This document shows, piece by piece, positions 41,454 through 49,990 of a stretch of 64,000 bases of DNA. Numbering within the stretch: position 1 is the stretch's first letter; each line of letters begins with the position of its first letter. The DNA is from Variovorax sp. N23 (GTDB taxonomy: Bacteria > Pseudomonadota > Gammaproteobacteria > Burkholderiales > Burkholderiaceae_C): positions 163,501-227,500 of the forward strand of contig NZ_JAOOPY010000002.1 of NCBI RefSeq assembly GCF_025486315.1. The letters run 5' to 3'. The translations under genes and the position numbers were made by a program. A model generated the notes under the pieces. That model was not told the origin of the DNA, did no database searches, and was given only the letters and a program-made list of their open reading frames with translations.

Positions 41454-42302
41454 TCAATAGGTGTACACACCGCGGCCGGTTTTACGGCCGAGTTGACCGG
41501 CCGCGACCATTTCTTTCAACAGCGGGCAGGGCCGGTACTTGGAGTCGCCGTACTCCTCGAGGTACACGTCCATCACCGCCAGGCACACGTCCAGGCCGAT
41601 CATGTCGGCCAGGGCCAGCGGGCCGATGGGCTGGTTGGTGCCGAGCTTCATGCCGGCGTCGATGTCCTCGGCCGTCGCGATGCCTTCGGACAGCACGAAG
41701 AAGGCCTCGTTGATCATCGGCACCAGGATGCGGTTGACCACGAAGCCCGGCGCGTTCTTCACCGTGATCGGCGACTTGCCGAGCGCCACGGACAGTGCCT
41801 TCACCGCGTCGTGCGTGGCGTCGCTCGTGAGGTAGCCGCGGATGATCTCCACCAGCGCCATCATCGGCACCGGGTTGAAGAAGTGCATGCCGATGAAGCG
41901 ATCGGCACGCGAGGTGGCGGCCGCCAGCTTGGTGATCGAGATCGAGGAGGTGTTCGACGCGATGATCACCTCGGGCGCGAGCATCGTGTCGATCTGCTTG
42001 AGGATCTTCAGCTTGAGCTCGTAGTTCTCGGTGGCGGCCTCGATCACCAACTGGGCGCCCTTGAGGTCCTCGTAGTTCGTCGAACCCTGGATCAGCGCCA
42101 GCGCCGCGGTCTTCTGTTCGGCCGTCAGCTTTTCCTTCTTGATCAGCCGGTCGAGGCTGCCGCTGACCGTGGCCAGGCCCTTGTCGACGGCGGCTTGCGC
42201 GATGTCGACCATCACGACCTTCATGCCGGCGACCGCGCAGGCCTGCGCGATGCCGTTGCCCATGGTTCCGGCTCCGATGATGCCGACGGTTTGAATGCGC
42301 AT
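41454..42302 (-). CDS. 3-hydroxybutyryl-CoA dehydrogenase
   Basis: This is a 282-residue NAD-dependent dehydrogenase that oxidises 3-hydroxyacyl-CoA, of the Hbd/PaaH type. The Rossmann motif GIIGAGTMGNGIAQACA opens the protein, SNTSSISITKLA and RFIGMHFFNPVPMMALVEII carry the catalytic His, and the C-terminal domain contains NAPGFVVNRILVPMINEAFFVL. Length equals the family norm (about 282). It probably operates with the crotonase-fold enzyme downstream. Divergent from it is purT. The gene symbol (hbd, paaH or mmgB) depends on pathway and is not assigned. Confidence 0.95.
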   Translation of the reverse strand: MRIQTVGIIGAGTMGNGIAQACAVAGMKVVMVDIAQAAVDKGLATVSGSLDRLIKKEKLTAEQKTAALALIQGSTNYEDLKGAQLVIEAATENYELKLKILKQIDTMLAPEVIIASNTSSISITKLAAATSRADRFIGMHFFNPVPMMALVEIIRGYLTSDATHDAVKALSVALGKSPITVKNAPGFVVNRILVPMINEAFFVLSEGIATAEDIDAGMKLGTNQPIGPLALADMIGLDVCLAVMDVYLEEYGDSKYRPCPLLKEMVAAGQLGRKTGRGVYTY

Positions 42303-42383
42303 GAAATGCTCCTCGTTTGGTGTTGCGATGAAAGGATGCGAGCGTAGCCCGCACGATGACGGCCATTGTGTCGCAGCGCGGCG

Positions 42384-42398
42384 AGCAAACGTTGTGCT
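42384..42398. promoter_or_regulatory. PurR-like box upstream of purT
   Basis: AGCAAACGTTGTGCT lies about 60 bases before the purT start and resembles the E. coli PurR box (GCAAACGTTTGC core) with one inserted base. Whether this lineage uses such a PurR is unknown to me, so this is weak evidence. Confidence 0.25.
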
Positions 42399-42459
42399 CC
42401 AGCCGACAGGACCGGTGCATTAAAGTGCCCGGTTTTCCAGTCCCCCTCGGAGCGCTTTC

Positions 42460-43677
42460 ATGACGACCCCCCTCGGCACCCCCCTGTCCCCCCACGCCAC
42501 CCGCGTGATGCTGCTCGGCTCCGGCGAGCTCGGCAAGGAGGTGCTGATCGCGTTGCAGCGCCTGGGCGTGGAGACCATCGCGGTCGACCGCTACGAGAAC
42601 GCGCCCGGCCAGCAGGTCGCGCACCATGCGCGCACCATCACGATGAGCGACCCGGCGCAGCTCAAGGCGCTGATCGAGGCTGAGAAGCCGCATCTGGTCG
42701 TGCCCGAGATCGAGGCCATCGCCACGCCGATGCTGCAGGAACTGGAAAGCGCCGGCGTCGTGCGCGTGATCCCGACCGCCCGCGCGGCCCGCCTCACGAT
42801 GGACCGCGAAGGCATCCGCCGCCTGGCGGCCGAGACGCTGGGCGTGCCGACCAGCCCCTACAGGTTCTGCGATTCGCTGGAGGAACTGCAGGCTGCGATC
42901 GATGCCGAGAATGGCGAAGGAATAGGTTACCCCTGCATCGTCAAGCCGGTGATGAGCAGCTCCGGCAAGGGCCAGAGCAAGATCGACGGCCCGGCCGACG
43001 TGAAGAAGGCGTGGGACTACGCCATGGCCGGCGGCCGTGTGAGCCATGGCCGCGTGATCGTCGAAGGCTTCATCGACTTCGACTACGAGATCACGCTGCT
43101 GACGGTGCGTGCGCTCGATGCCAAGGCTTCCGTGCAGACGCAGTTCTGCGAGCCCATCGGCCACGTGCAGGTGAGCGGAGACTACGTCGAGAGCTGGCAG
43201 CCGCACCCGATGTCGCCGGTGGCGCTGAAGAAAGCCCAGCAGATCGCCAAGGCGGTGGCCGACGACCTCGGCGGCCAGGGGCTGTTCGGCGTCGAACTCT
43301 TCGTGAAGGGCGAGGAGGTCTGGTTCAGCGAAGTCAGCCCGCGCCCGCACGACACCGGCATGGTGACGATGGCGACGCAATGGCAGAACGAGTTCGAGTT
43401 GCACGCCCGCGCCATCCTGGGCCTGCCGGTCGACACCACGCTCAAGAGCGCCGGCGCCAGCGCCGTGATCTACGGCGGCGTCGACGCCACCGGCATCGTC
43501 TTCGACGGCGTGGCCGATGCCCTGCAGGTGCATGGCGTCGACATCCGCCTGTTCGGCAAGCCCGAGAGCTTCGTCAAGCGCCGCATGGGCGTGGCGCTGG
43601 CGCATGCTCCCGACATCGACACCGCCCGCGCGAACGCCAAGGAAGCTGCTTCGCGCGTGAAGCCCCGCAAGGCGTAA
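42460..43677 (+). CDS. purT: Formate-dependent phosphoribosylglycinamide formyltransferase (PurT)
   Basis: This is a 405-residue ATP-grasp enzyme that makes formyl-GAR from GAR, formate and ATP in the third step of purine synthesis, as an alternative to PurN. Visible family segments are [38 protein letters not shown], the ATP-grasp core [17 protein letters not shown], the [11 protein letters not shown] strand and [18 protein letters not shown]. Length is typical (392-400). It stands alone, divergent from the 3-hydroxyacyl-CoA dehydrogenase gene, and ends before a clear terminator. A PurR-like sequence is present upstream. Confidence 0.97.
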   Translation: MTTPLGTPLSPHATRVMLLGSGELGKEVLIALQRLGVETIAVDRYENAPGQQVAHHARTITMSDPAQLKALIEAEKPHLVVPEIEAIATPMLQELESAGVVRVIPTARAARLTMDREGIRRLAAETLGVPTSPYRFCDSLEELQAAIDAENGEGIGYPCIVKPVMSSSGKGQSKIDGPADVKKAWDYAMAGGRVSHGRVIVEGFIDFDYEITLLTVRALDAKASVQTQFCEPIGHVQVSGDYVESWQPHPMSPVALKKAQQIAKAVADDLGGQGLFGVELFVKGEEVWFSEVSPRPHDTGMVTMATQWQNEFELHARAILGLPVDTTLKSAGASAVIYGGVDATGIVFDGVADALQVHGVDIRLFGKPESFVKRRMGVALAHAPDIDTARANAKEAASRVKPRKA

Positions 43678-43697
43678 AGCACGACGCCCAAAAGCAG

Positions 43698-43719
43698 AAA
43701 GCCGCCCGAGGGCGGCTTT
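43698..43719. terminator. Bidirectional intrinsic terminator between purT and tctA
   Basis: AAAGCCGCC and GGCGGCTTT form a nine-base-pair stem with a CGAG loop, followed by CTTGTT on the plus strand. The complementary A/T edge also suits leftward termination of tctA. It lies 20 bases after the purT stop. Confidence 0.85.
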
Positions 43720-43737
43720 CTTGTTGGCGCGAAGAAC

Positions 43738-45249
43738 TTACTCCTCCACAAAGGCCTCTTCGCGCTTCGCCTTGATCGACGGCAGCAGCACGATGCCGAG
43801 CAACAGGCACGCCGCCACCAGCAGGCCGGCCGACAGCGGACGCGTGACGAACACGCTCCAGGTGCCACGCGACAGCAGCAGCGCGCGGCGCAGGTTCTCT
43901 TCCATCATCGGCCCGAGGATGAAGCCCAGCAGCAGTGGCGCGGGCTCGGTCTTGAGCTTGAGGAAGACGTAGCCGATCACGCCGAAGATCGCGACCATCC
44001 ACACGTCGAAGGTGTTGTTGTTGGTCGAGTACACGCCGACCGCACAGAACAGCACGATGGCCGGGAACAGGAACTTGTAGGGGACCGTCAGCAGCTTGAT
44101 CCACATGCCGATCAGCGGCAGGTTCAGGATCACCAGCATCGCGTTGCCGATCCACATCGAGGCGATCAGACCCCAGAACAGTTCCGGGTTGCTGGTCATC
44201 ACCTGCGGGCCGGGCTGGATGTTGTGGATGGTCATGGCACCGACCATCAGCGCCATCACGGCGTTGGGCGGAATGCCCAGTGTCAGCAGCGGGATGAAGG
44301 AGGTCTGCGCACCGGCGTTGTTGGCCGATTCGGGCGATGCCACGCCGCGGATGTTGCCCTTGCCGAAGGGCACTTCGCCGGGGCTCATCTTGACCTTCTT
44401 CTCGAGCGCGTAGGCCGCGAAGGCCGCCAGCAGCGCGCCGCCGCCGGGCAGGATGCCCAGGGCCGAGCCGAGGGCGGTGCCGCGCAGCACGGCCGGGGCC
44501 ATGCGCTTGAAGTCTTCCTTCGTGGGGAACAGGCCCTTCACGTTGGCGGTGAACACCTCGCGCTCGTCATCGGGCTGCGACAGGTTGCCGATGATTTCGC
44601 CGTAGCCGAACACGCCCATGGCGATGACCACGAAGCCGATGCCGTCGGTCAGTTCCGGGATGTCGAAACTGAAGCGCGCCACCCCCGAGTTCACGTCGGT
44701 GCCGACGATGCCCAGCAGCAGGCCCAGCACGATCATGGCGACCGCCTTGAGCAGCGAGCCCGAGGCCAGCACCACGGCGCCGATCAGGCCCAGCGTCATC
44801 AGCGAGAAGTACTCGGCCGGGCCGAACTTGAAGGCCAGCTCGGTCAGCGGTGGCGCGAAGGCCGCCAGGATCAGCGTGCCGACGCAGCCGGCGAAGAAAG
44901 AGCCCAGGCCGGCCGCCGCGAGCGCAGGGCCCGCCCGGCCCTGCCGCGCCATCTGGTAGCCGTCGATACAGGTCACGACCGACGATGATTCACCGGGCAG
45001 GTTCACCAGGATGGCCGTGGTCGAGCCGCCGTACTGCGCGCCGTAGTAGATGCCGGCCAGCATGATCAGCGCCGACACGGGCGGCAGCGCGTAGGTGGCG
45101 GGCAGCAGCATCGCGATGGTCGCGACCGGGCCGATGCCGGGGAGCACGCCGATCAGCGTGCCCAGAATGCAACCGACCAGGCAGTACAGCAGGTTGGTGA
45201 AGGTGAAGGCGACGCCGAAGCCGATCGCCAGGTTGTGGAACAGGTCCAT
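43738..45249 (-). CDS. tctA: Tripartite tricarboxylate transporter permease, large subunit TctA
   Basis: This is a 503-residue inner-membrane protein with about 12 helices, the large permease of a tripartite tricarboxylate transporter. The family signatures are GCILGTLIGVLPGIGPVATIAMLLPATY and YYGAQYGGSTTAILVNLPGESSSVVT near the N terminus, and GSALGILPGGGALLAAFAAYALEKK in the second half. It pairs with TctB encoded 13 bases upstream. No periplasmic receptor gene (tctC) is attached, so one of the Bug proteins at 24.8 or 34.4 kb, or another elsewhere, may feed it. The substrate is unknown. Confidence 0.95.
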   Translation of the reverse strand: MDLFHNLAIGFGVAFTFTNLLYCLVGCILGTLIGVLPGIGPVATIAMLLPATYALPPVSALIMLAGIYYGAQYGGSTTAILVNLPGESSSVVTCIDGYQMARQGRAGPALAAAGLGSFFAGCVGTLILAAFAPPLTELAFKFGPAEYFSLMTLGLIGAVVLASGSLLKAVAMIVLGLLLGIVGTDVNSGVARFSFDIPELTDGIGFVVIAMGVFGYGEIIGNLSQPDDEREVFTANVKGLFPTKEDFKRMAPAVLRGTALGSALGILPGGGALLAAFAAYALEKKVKMSPGEVPFGKGNIRGVASPESANNAGAQTSFIPLLTLGIPPNAVMALMVGAMTIHNIQPGPQVMTSNPELFWGLIASMWIGNAMLVILNLPLIGMWIKLLTVPYKFLFPAIVLFCAVGVYSTNNNTFDVWMVAIFGVIGYVFLKLKTEPAPLLLGFILGPMMEENLRRALLLSRGTWSVFVTRPLSAGLLVAACLLLGIVLLPSIKAKREEAFVEE

Positions 45250-45262
45250 GTCGTGTCTCTCC

Positions 45263-45751
45263 TCAGCCCGAAATGAAGGTCGGCCAGACCTGGATCTGCA
45301 GCTTGAGGGCCCAGATGAACGCGATGTAGCTGCCCACGGCGAGGATGGTGGCGAGCACCAGCACGTCGCGCAGCTTGAAGTGCTCGCCCGCCAGGCTCGC
45401 GATGATGGTGAGGGCGTAGATCGCCATGATCAGGCCCATGGCCGGCAGGCCGATGCTCGGCAGACCGCCCAGCAGCACGCCGAAGGCGACGTTGGCGGCG
45501 ATCACGAAGAACAGCGGCTTCCAGGCCCATTTGCCGATCTTTCCGCCGTCGGCGGTTTCCACCACCAGCGCCTGGAAGATGATCAGCAGGCCCAGCACGG
45601 CCAGCAGAATGCCCAGCATGAGCGGGAAGTAGCCCGGCCCCATGCGGGCGCCGTCCCCGATGTTGTAGGTGGTGGCGCCGACCGCGAAAGTGGCGCCCAC
45701 CGCAGTGAACATGACCCCCGAAAAGAAGTCAGCCTGACTCTTGATTCCCAT
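45263..45751 (-). CDS. tctB: Tripartite tricarboxylate transporter small subunit TctB
   Basis: This is a 162-residue inner-membrane protein with four helices, the small subunit of the TctAB permease. The opening DFFSGVMFTAVGATFAVGATTYNIGDGARMGPGYFPLMLGILLAVLGLLII matches the TctB family pattern, in which ARMGPGYFP is the hallmark. It is the first gene of the tctBA transcript. Upstream lies a 186-base gap that carries the terminator of the RRM protein gene and should also hold the tctBA promoter. Confidence 0.94.
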   Translation of the reverse strand: MGIKSQADFFSGVMFTAVGATFAVGATTYNIGDGARMGPGYFPLMLGILLAVLGLLIIFQALVVETADGGKIGKWAWKPLFFVIAANVAFGVLLGGLPSIGLPAMGLIMAIYALTIIASLAGEHFKLRDVLVLATILAVGSYIAFIWALKLQIQVWPTFISG

Positions 45752-45890
45752 TGTCTCGACCCCGTGAATTGGAGGCGTGAGGGTCGTTGGATGAGGCTGA
45801 CCACTGGCTGACGCGAGGGCTAAGCAGTAACGCGTAGCGCCTCGTACGGGTATCCGAGCGGGTGCTCAATAAATGGGCAATCCAGGACGC

Positions 45891-45918
45891 AAAAAAGGCT
45901 CCCGAAGGAGCCTTTTTT
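45891..45918. terminator. Intrinsic terminator downstream of the RRM protein gene
   Basis: A 12-bp stem (AAAAAAGGCTCC/GGAGCCTTTTTT) with a CGAA tetraloop lies 19 bases beyond the stop of the RRM gene. The A and T runs at its edges make it a rho-independent terminator in either direction. Confidence 0.9.
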
Positions 45919-45937
45919 CAGTGAGGTGCGAGAGGGC

Positions 45938-46354
45938 TTAGTAGCCGCCGCGGCCACCGCCGCCGCCGCCGTAACCACCACCGCCGCCACCGCCGCTACG
46001 GCCACCGCCGCCGCCGCCGTAACCGCCGCCACCACCACCGCCGTAGCCGCCACCACCGCCGCCGCCACTGCGGCCGCCGCCGAAGCCGCCGCCAGCAGGA
46101 CGGGGTTCCATCGGACGGGCTTCGTTCACGGTGAGTGCACGGCCGTCGAGGGAGTGGCCGTTCAGGCCTTCGATGGCAGCCAGCGCTTCAGCGTCGGTGC
46201 CCATTTCCACGAAGCCGAAGCCCTTGGAGCGGCCGGTTTCGCGTTCCATCATGACCTTGGCGCTGGTCACAGCACCGAACTCGCCGAAGGCTTGTTCCAG
46301 ATCGTTGTCGCGGATGGAGTAGGACAGATTGCCTACGTACAGTTTTTTGCCCAT
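45938..46354 (-). CDS. Glycine-rich RNA-binding protein with one RRM
   Basis: This is a 138-residue single-stranded RNA-binding protein. One RRM fold spans residues 3-82, with RNP2 KLYVGNLS (4-11) and RNP1 KGFGFVEM (44-51). The tail from about residue 88 is Gly-rich with RS, Y and RG elements (GGGYGGGGGG repeats), as in plant and cyanobacterial cold-inducible RBPs. The GC-rich repeat DNA encoding this tail is not a tandem-repeat element. It probably acts as an RNA chaperone in cold or stress. The mRNA leader contains a hairpin covering the ribosome-binding site. It ends before a strong terminator. Confidence 0.95.
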   Translation of the reverse strand: MGKKLYVGNLSYSIRDNDLEQAFGEFGAVTSAKVMMERETGRSKGFGFVEMGTDAEALAAIEGLNGHSLDGRALTVNEARPMEPRPAGGGFGGGRSGGGGGGGYGGGGGGGYGGGGGGRSGGGGGGGYGGGGGGRGGY

Positions 46355-46660
46355 GGAGGGACTCCTAATTCAAACCAAAATAACAAAGCGATGGAGTCCC
46401 AGAATCACAACTGACTGAATGAGCGCTGTGGCGCGAAACTGACCTATCACCGTTCACGTTTCCGACGAAGGTTCGCCAGAAACGCTTGCACATTGTCGTC
46501 CACTCCTGGGCTTTTAGGGAAAAAGCTTTCGTTACACGCGAATAAAGCGCAAAACGCCGGCCGGCGGGCGTCGTCGGCGAGGGCGCTGGCTATCCTTCCA
46601 GGCTTCGGCGGCGCGCCGCGCGCCCGTCTTTTCCGTGCTCCATTCCAATCGTTCCGCCGC
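46355..46660. other. 306-base intergenic region between divergent rbp and helicase genes
   Basis: This gap separates the leftward RRM gene from the rightward DEAD-box helicase gene. Its left third is AT-rich and holds the rbp leader with the hairpin at 46358-46400. The middle (about 46500-46560) has AT-rich stretches that could supply promoters. The right part is GC-rich leader to the helicase. An in-frame upstream extension of the helicase across this region lacks conserved sequence. No RNA gene or repeat is recognised. Confidence 0.5.
46358..46400 (-). promoter_or_regulatory. Predicted mRNA hairpin covering the rbp ribosome-binding site
   Basis: On the minus strand, GGGACUCC and GGAGUCCC form a perfect 8-bp stem closing a 27-base A/U-rich loop. 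The 3' arm contains the Shine-Dalgarno GGAG, seven bases before the AUG. Opening and closing of this stem could set translation according to temperature, the RBP itself, or another RNA-binding factor. Confidence 0.55.
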
Positions 46661-47917
46661 ATGCCATTCACCGCCCTGGGCCTCATTTCTCCTCTGGCGC
46701 AAGCCGCCGCCGGACAGGGTTATGCCGTGCCCACGCCGATCCAGCGCGAAGCGATCCCGGCCGTTCTGGCCGGGCGCGATGTCCTGGCGTCGGCCCAGAC
46801 CGGTTCCGGCAAGACGGCCGCCTATGCCCTTCCTTTGCTGCAGGGATTGTTGGATCGCCGCCACGAAAAAACCCGTCATCCGCGCGCATTGGTGCTCGTT
46901 CCCACCCGCGAACTGGCCCAGCAGCTGGGTGAAACCCTGCATGAATTCGCGAAGAGCCTGCCCGAAACGCTTCGTATCGCCGTGATGTTCGGCGGTGTCT
47001 CGATCAACCCGCAGCTCATGGGCCTGCGCGGCGGCGCCGACCTGGTGGTCGCCACGCCGGGCCGGCTGCTCGACCTGATCGCCCACAACGCGCTGCGCCT
47101 GGGCAACGTGGCGACGCTGGTGCTGGACGAGGCCGACCGGCTGCTCGACCTGGGCTTCGCCGAAGAACTTGGGCGCATCCTCGAGCAGCTGCCGGAGCGG
47201 CGACAGACGCTGCTGTTCTCGGCCACCTTCCCGCAGGCGATTGCCGCATTGGCCACCTCGGCGCTGCGCGACCCGTTGCGCATCGACGTGCCGGCCGAGC
47301 CTGAAAGCGCCCCCGACATCGCGCAGCGGGCCATCGAAGTCGACCCGTCGCGGCGTACACAACTGCTCGCGAAGCTGGTCAAGGATGAGGCTTGGCCGCG
47401 GGTGCTGGTCTTCGTCGCGACCAAGCATGCGGCCGAGATCGTGGCCGACAAGCTGCGCAAGACCGGGCTGGAGGCCGAGCCTTTCCACGGTGTGCTGAGC
47501 CAGGGCAAGCGCAGCCAGGTGCTGGCCGACTTCAAGGCTTCCCGCGTGCAGGTGGTGGTCGCCACCGACCTGGCGGCGCGCGGCATCGACGTGGTGCAAT
47601 TGCCGGCGGTGGTGAACTACGACCTGCCGCGCTCGGCGGTCGACCACGTGCACCGCATCGGGCGCACCGGCCGTGCCGGCGAGAGCGGTGTGGCGGTCAG
47701 CTTCGTCAGTGCCGAGACCGAGGCGCACTTCCGCCTGATCGAGAAGCGCCAGGGCGCGCAGGTGCCGCGCGAGCAGATCGCCGGTTTCGAGCCAGCGCCG
47801 CCGGCCGAACCGCTGCCGGGCGCCGTCGCGCCGTCCGGCACGGGTGGCGTGAAGGGCAAGCGCCCGAGCAAGAAGGACAAGCTGCGTGCGGCGGCAGCCG
47901 CCGGCAAGCCCTCCTGA
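46661..47917 (+). CDS. rhlE: DEAD-box ATP-dependent RNA helicase, RhlE-like
   Basis: This is a 418-residue RNA helicase. The superfamily 2 motifs appear in order: Q motif (PTPIQREAIP), Walker A ASAQTGSGKT (about 43-52), PTRELAQQ, TPGRLLDL, VLDEADRLLDLGF, SAT, and the second RecA domain with ATDLAARGIDV and HRIGRTGRAG. The C-terminal tail is short and Lys-rich (GKRPSKKDKLR), as in RhlE-like enzymes of ribosome assembly or RNA turnover. I start it at ATG 46661, since earlier in-frame sequence lacks the fold. It is divergent from the RRM protein, and both may serve RNA remodelling in the cold. Confidence 0.93.
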   Translation: MPFTALGLISPLAQAAAGQGYAVPTPIQREAIPAVLAGRDVLASAQTGSGKTAAYALPLLQGLLDRRHEKTRHPRALVLVPTRELAQQLGETLHEFAKSLPETLRIAVMFGGVSINPQLMGLRGGADLVVATPGRLLDLIAHNALRLGNVATLVLDEADRLLDLGFAEELGRILEQLPERRQTLLFSATFPQAIAALATSALRDPLRIDVPAEPESAPDIAQRAIEVDPSRRTQLLAKLVKDEAWPRVLVFVATKHAAEIVADKLRKTGLEAEPFHGVLSQGKRSQVLADFKASRVQVVVATDLAARGIDVVQLPAVVNYDLPRSAVDHVHRIGRTGRAGESGVAVSFVSAETEAHFRLIEKRQGAQVPREQIAGFEPAPPAEPLPGAVAPSGTGGVKGKRPSKKDKLRAAAAAGKPS

Positions 47918-47920
47918 GCC

Positions 47921-48742
47921 TCAGGCCTTGAAGCGGCGCCGCGTGAGCGCCAGCGCGACCCAGAACGCGGCCACCGCATAGGCGGCCAACACCCCCCCGT
48001 GGCGCAGCGCGTCGCTCGGCCACTGGTCCATGAAGAGGGGGCGCACCAGCGCGACCGCATTGGTCAGCGGCAGCCAGGCCGCGATGGTTCGCACGAAGCC
48101 CGGCAACTGTTCCAGCGGGAAGAACACGCCCGACAGGAACATCATCGGCGTCATGAAGAGCGTGAAGTAGTAGGTGAAGAAGTCGTAGCCCTTGGCGAGC
48201 GCGTTGAAGATCAGCGCGACCGACGAGAAGGTGATGCCCGAGCCCACCAGCACGGCCCACGCGACGACCAGCTTGGGGCTGTGGCTGATGCCCAGCGCGA
48301 GCATCACGGCCATGATCGCCGTCACCGTGAAGATGGCCTTGAAGGCGGCCCACAGCATCTCGGCCAGCACCACGTCGTCGAGGCCGATGGGCGCGTTCAT
48401 GATCCCGTCCCAGGTCTTCTGCACATGCATGCGCGAGAACGCCGAATACAGCGCCTCGAAGCTCGCTGCGTTCATCGCGCTCATGCAGATCGAGCCGCTC
48501 GCCAGGAACAGGATGTAGGGCACCTGCGTGCCGTTCACCTCGACCTGCCCGACCAGTGCGCCCATGCCGTAGCCGAACGCGACCAGCCAGATCAGCGGCT
48601 CGGCGATGTTGCCGATCAGGCTGGGGATCGCCAGCTTGCGCCACACCAGCCAGTTCCGCAGGAACACCGGCCACCATCGCATCGAGAGCGTGGGCGGGCG
48701 CCAGACAGACGGCGTGGGCCGCGTCGCTTCAACCGTCTTCAC
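47921..48742 (-). CDS. nodJ: ABC transporter permease, NodJ-like
   Basis: This is a 273-residue inner-membrane permease of the ABC-2 family with six helices, similar to NodJ, which exports lipo-chitin oligosaccharides in rhizobia. Visible segments include SLIGNIAEPLIWLVAFGYGMG, SGSICMSAMNAASFEALYSAFSRM and MTPMMFLSGVFFPLEQLPG, typical of the family. Homologues are widespread in Burkholderiales that do not nodulate, where their substrate is unknown. It overlaps the nodI-like gene by 14 bases, so both products come from one transcript and form one exporter. Confidence 0.88.
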   Translation of the reverse strand: MKTVEATRPTPSVWRPPTLSMRWWPVFLRNWLVWRKLAIPSLIGNIAEPLIWLVAFGYGMGALVGQVEVNGTQVPYILFLASGSICMSAMNAASFEALYSAFSRMHVQKTWDGIMNAPIGLDDVVLAEMLWAAFKAIFTVTAIMAVMLALGISHSPKLVVAWAVLVGSGITFSSVALIFNALAKGYDFFTYYFTLFMTPMMFLSGVFFPLEQLPGFVRTIAAWLPLTNAVALVRPLFMDQWPSDALRHGGVLAAYAVAAFWVALALTRRRFKA

Positions 48743-49679
48743 GAATCTGCCTCCCGGTGAGTTTCAGGAACAGGTCTTCCAGGTTGGCCGGGCGATGGAA
48801 GGTGCGCAGCCCGCCGCGCTGCGTCAGCGCATCGAGCAGCCGCCGCGCGTCCTGCGTGTAGAAGAACACCGTCTCGCCGCTGACCTCGATGCGCGCGGCC
48901 AGCGGCGCGAGGTCGGCCGCGCCGGCCAGTTCGAGCGCGCCGTTGCCGTAGACCTCGACCACGTCGGGCTCGAGGTGCTCGGCGATCAGGTCGCGCGGCC
49001 GGCCCTCGGCGATCTTGCGGCCGTGATCGAGCACCAGCAAGCGCGTGCACAGGCGCTCGGCCTCGTCCATGAAGTGGGTGGTCAGCAGGATCGACTTGCC
49101 GCGCTGCAGCAGCACCTGCAGCCGCTCCCACATCAGGTGGCGCGCCTGCGGGTCGAGCCCGGTGGTGGGTTCGTCGAGCAGTAGCAGCTTCGGGTCGTTG
49201 ACCAGCGCGCGTGCCAGCGACAGGCGCCGCTTCATGCCGCCCGACAACTCGCCCGGTTTGGCGCTGGCCTTGTGCGTGAGCGCCGCGAACGCGAGCAGTT
49301 CGGGGATGCGCGGCGCGATGTCGGCGCGGCGAAAGCCGAAGTAGCGGGCGTAGACCATCAGGTTCTCGGCGCAGTCGAAGTCCGGGTCGAGCGTGTCGAA
49401 CTGGGTCACCACGCCCAGCTGCGCCTTGATGGCCAGTGCGTCGCGCGGCATCTGCAATGCACCGGCGTCCCCGAAGTAGGTGATGTCGCCGTCGTCCGGT
49501 GCCGTGAGGCCCAGGCACATGCGGATGGTGGTCGTCTTGCCGGCCCCATTGGGGCCGATGACGCCGAGGCATTCGCCGGGCGCGATCTCGAAGGACAGAT
49601 CGTCGACGACGGTCGACTCGGCGTAGCGCTTGCGCAGGTGACGGACCTGGAAGAGGGGGGTGTTGCTCACCGGCCGCAT
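48729..49679 (-). CDS. nodI: ABC transporter ATP-binding protein, NodI-like
   Basis: This is a 316-residue ATPase subunit that drives the NodJ-like permease. The motifs are Walker A GPNGAGKTT, the ABC signature LSGGMKRR, Walker B LLLLDEPTTGLD and the switch His in LLTTHFMDEAERL. A C-terminal extension of about 90 residues is typical of NodI/DrrA-type exporters. I start it at ATG 49679 (MRPVSNTPLF), and GTG 49670 is an alternative. No other nod genes are in the window, so symbiotic function is not implied. Confidence 0.9.
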   Translation of the reverse strand: MRPVSNTPLFQVRHLRKRYAESTVVDDLSFEIAPGECLGVIGPNGAGKTTTIRMCLGLTAPDDGDITYFGDAGALQMPRDALAIKAQLGVVTQFDTLDPDFDCAENLMVYARYFGFRRADIAPRIPELLAFAALTHKASAKPGELSGGMKRRLSLARALVNDPKLLLLDEPTTGLDPQARHLMWERLQVLLQRGKSILLTTHFMDEAERLCTRLLVLDHGRKIAEGRPRDLIAEHLEPDVVEVYGNGALELAGAADLAPLAARIEVSGETVFFYTQDARRLLDALTQRGGLRTFHRPANLEDLFLKLTGRQIREDG

Positions 49680-49758
49680 TGTGGGGGAAGCCGGCCAGGC
49701 GCCGGCCATCGACAGGGGGGCCGACGGTGGCCCGCTATCCGAACGCCTGTACCTCCGT

Positions 49759-49986
49759 CTAAGCGCTGCGGCTGCCGGCGTTGCGCAGCGGCGCGAGCAG
49801 CGGCTTGAGGCCGTTGTGGTCGATCTCGTGCATCAGCTGCAGCAGCCGGCCGATCTCGCCCTTGGGAAAGCCCTCGCGGGCGAACCAGGTCAGGTAGTTG
49901 CCGGGCAGGTCGGCGATCAGCGTGCCCTTGTACTTGCCGAAGGGCATCGGCAGGGTGACGAGGCGCTGCAGGTCTTCCGGGTTCAT
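49759..49986 (-). CDS. DUF3820 family protein
   Basis: This is a 75-residue cytosolic protein. The DUF3820 hallmark is clear: MPFGKYKGTLIADLPGNYLTWFAREGFPKGEIGRLL. The P-x-G-K-Y-K-G core resembles a motif found near nucleases and in a Pseudomonas virulence-associated protein, but no biochemical role is established to my knowledge. It starts four bases upstream of the stop of the following SUI1-type gene on the same strand, so the two could be read together. Confidence 0.88.
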   Translation of the reverse strand: MNPEDLQRLVTLPMPFGKYKGTLIADLPGNYLTWFAREGFPKGEIGRLLQLMHEIDHNGLKPLLAPLRNAGSRSA

Positions 49987-49990
49987 GGGC

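Noticed and set aside
43738..45751. tctAB as part of an operon with the adjacent purT
   Set aside because: They are convergent and separated by a clear bidirectional terminator.
45926..46140. GCC/CCG-rich short tandem repeats that could suggest a microsatellite or CRISPR
   Set aside because: They encode the Gly-rich tail of the RRM protein, are irregular, and have no spacer structure.
47921..49679. NodIJ as evidence for nodulation ability
   Set aside because: No other nod, nif or fix genes are present, and such exporters are common in non-symbiotic Burkholderiales.
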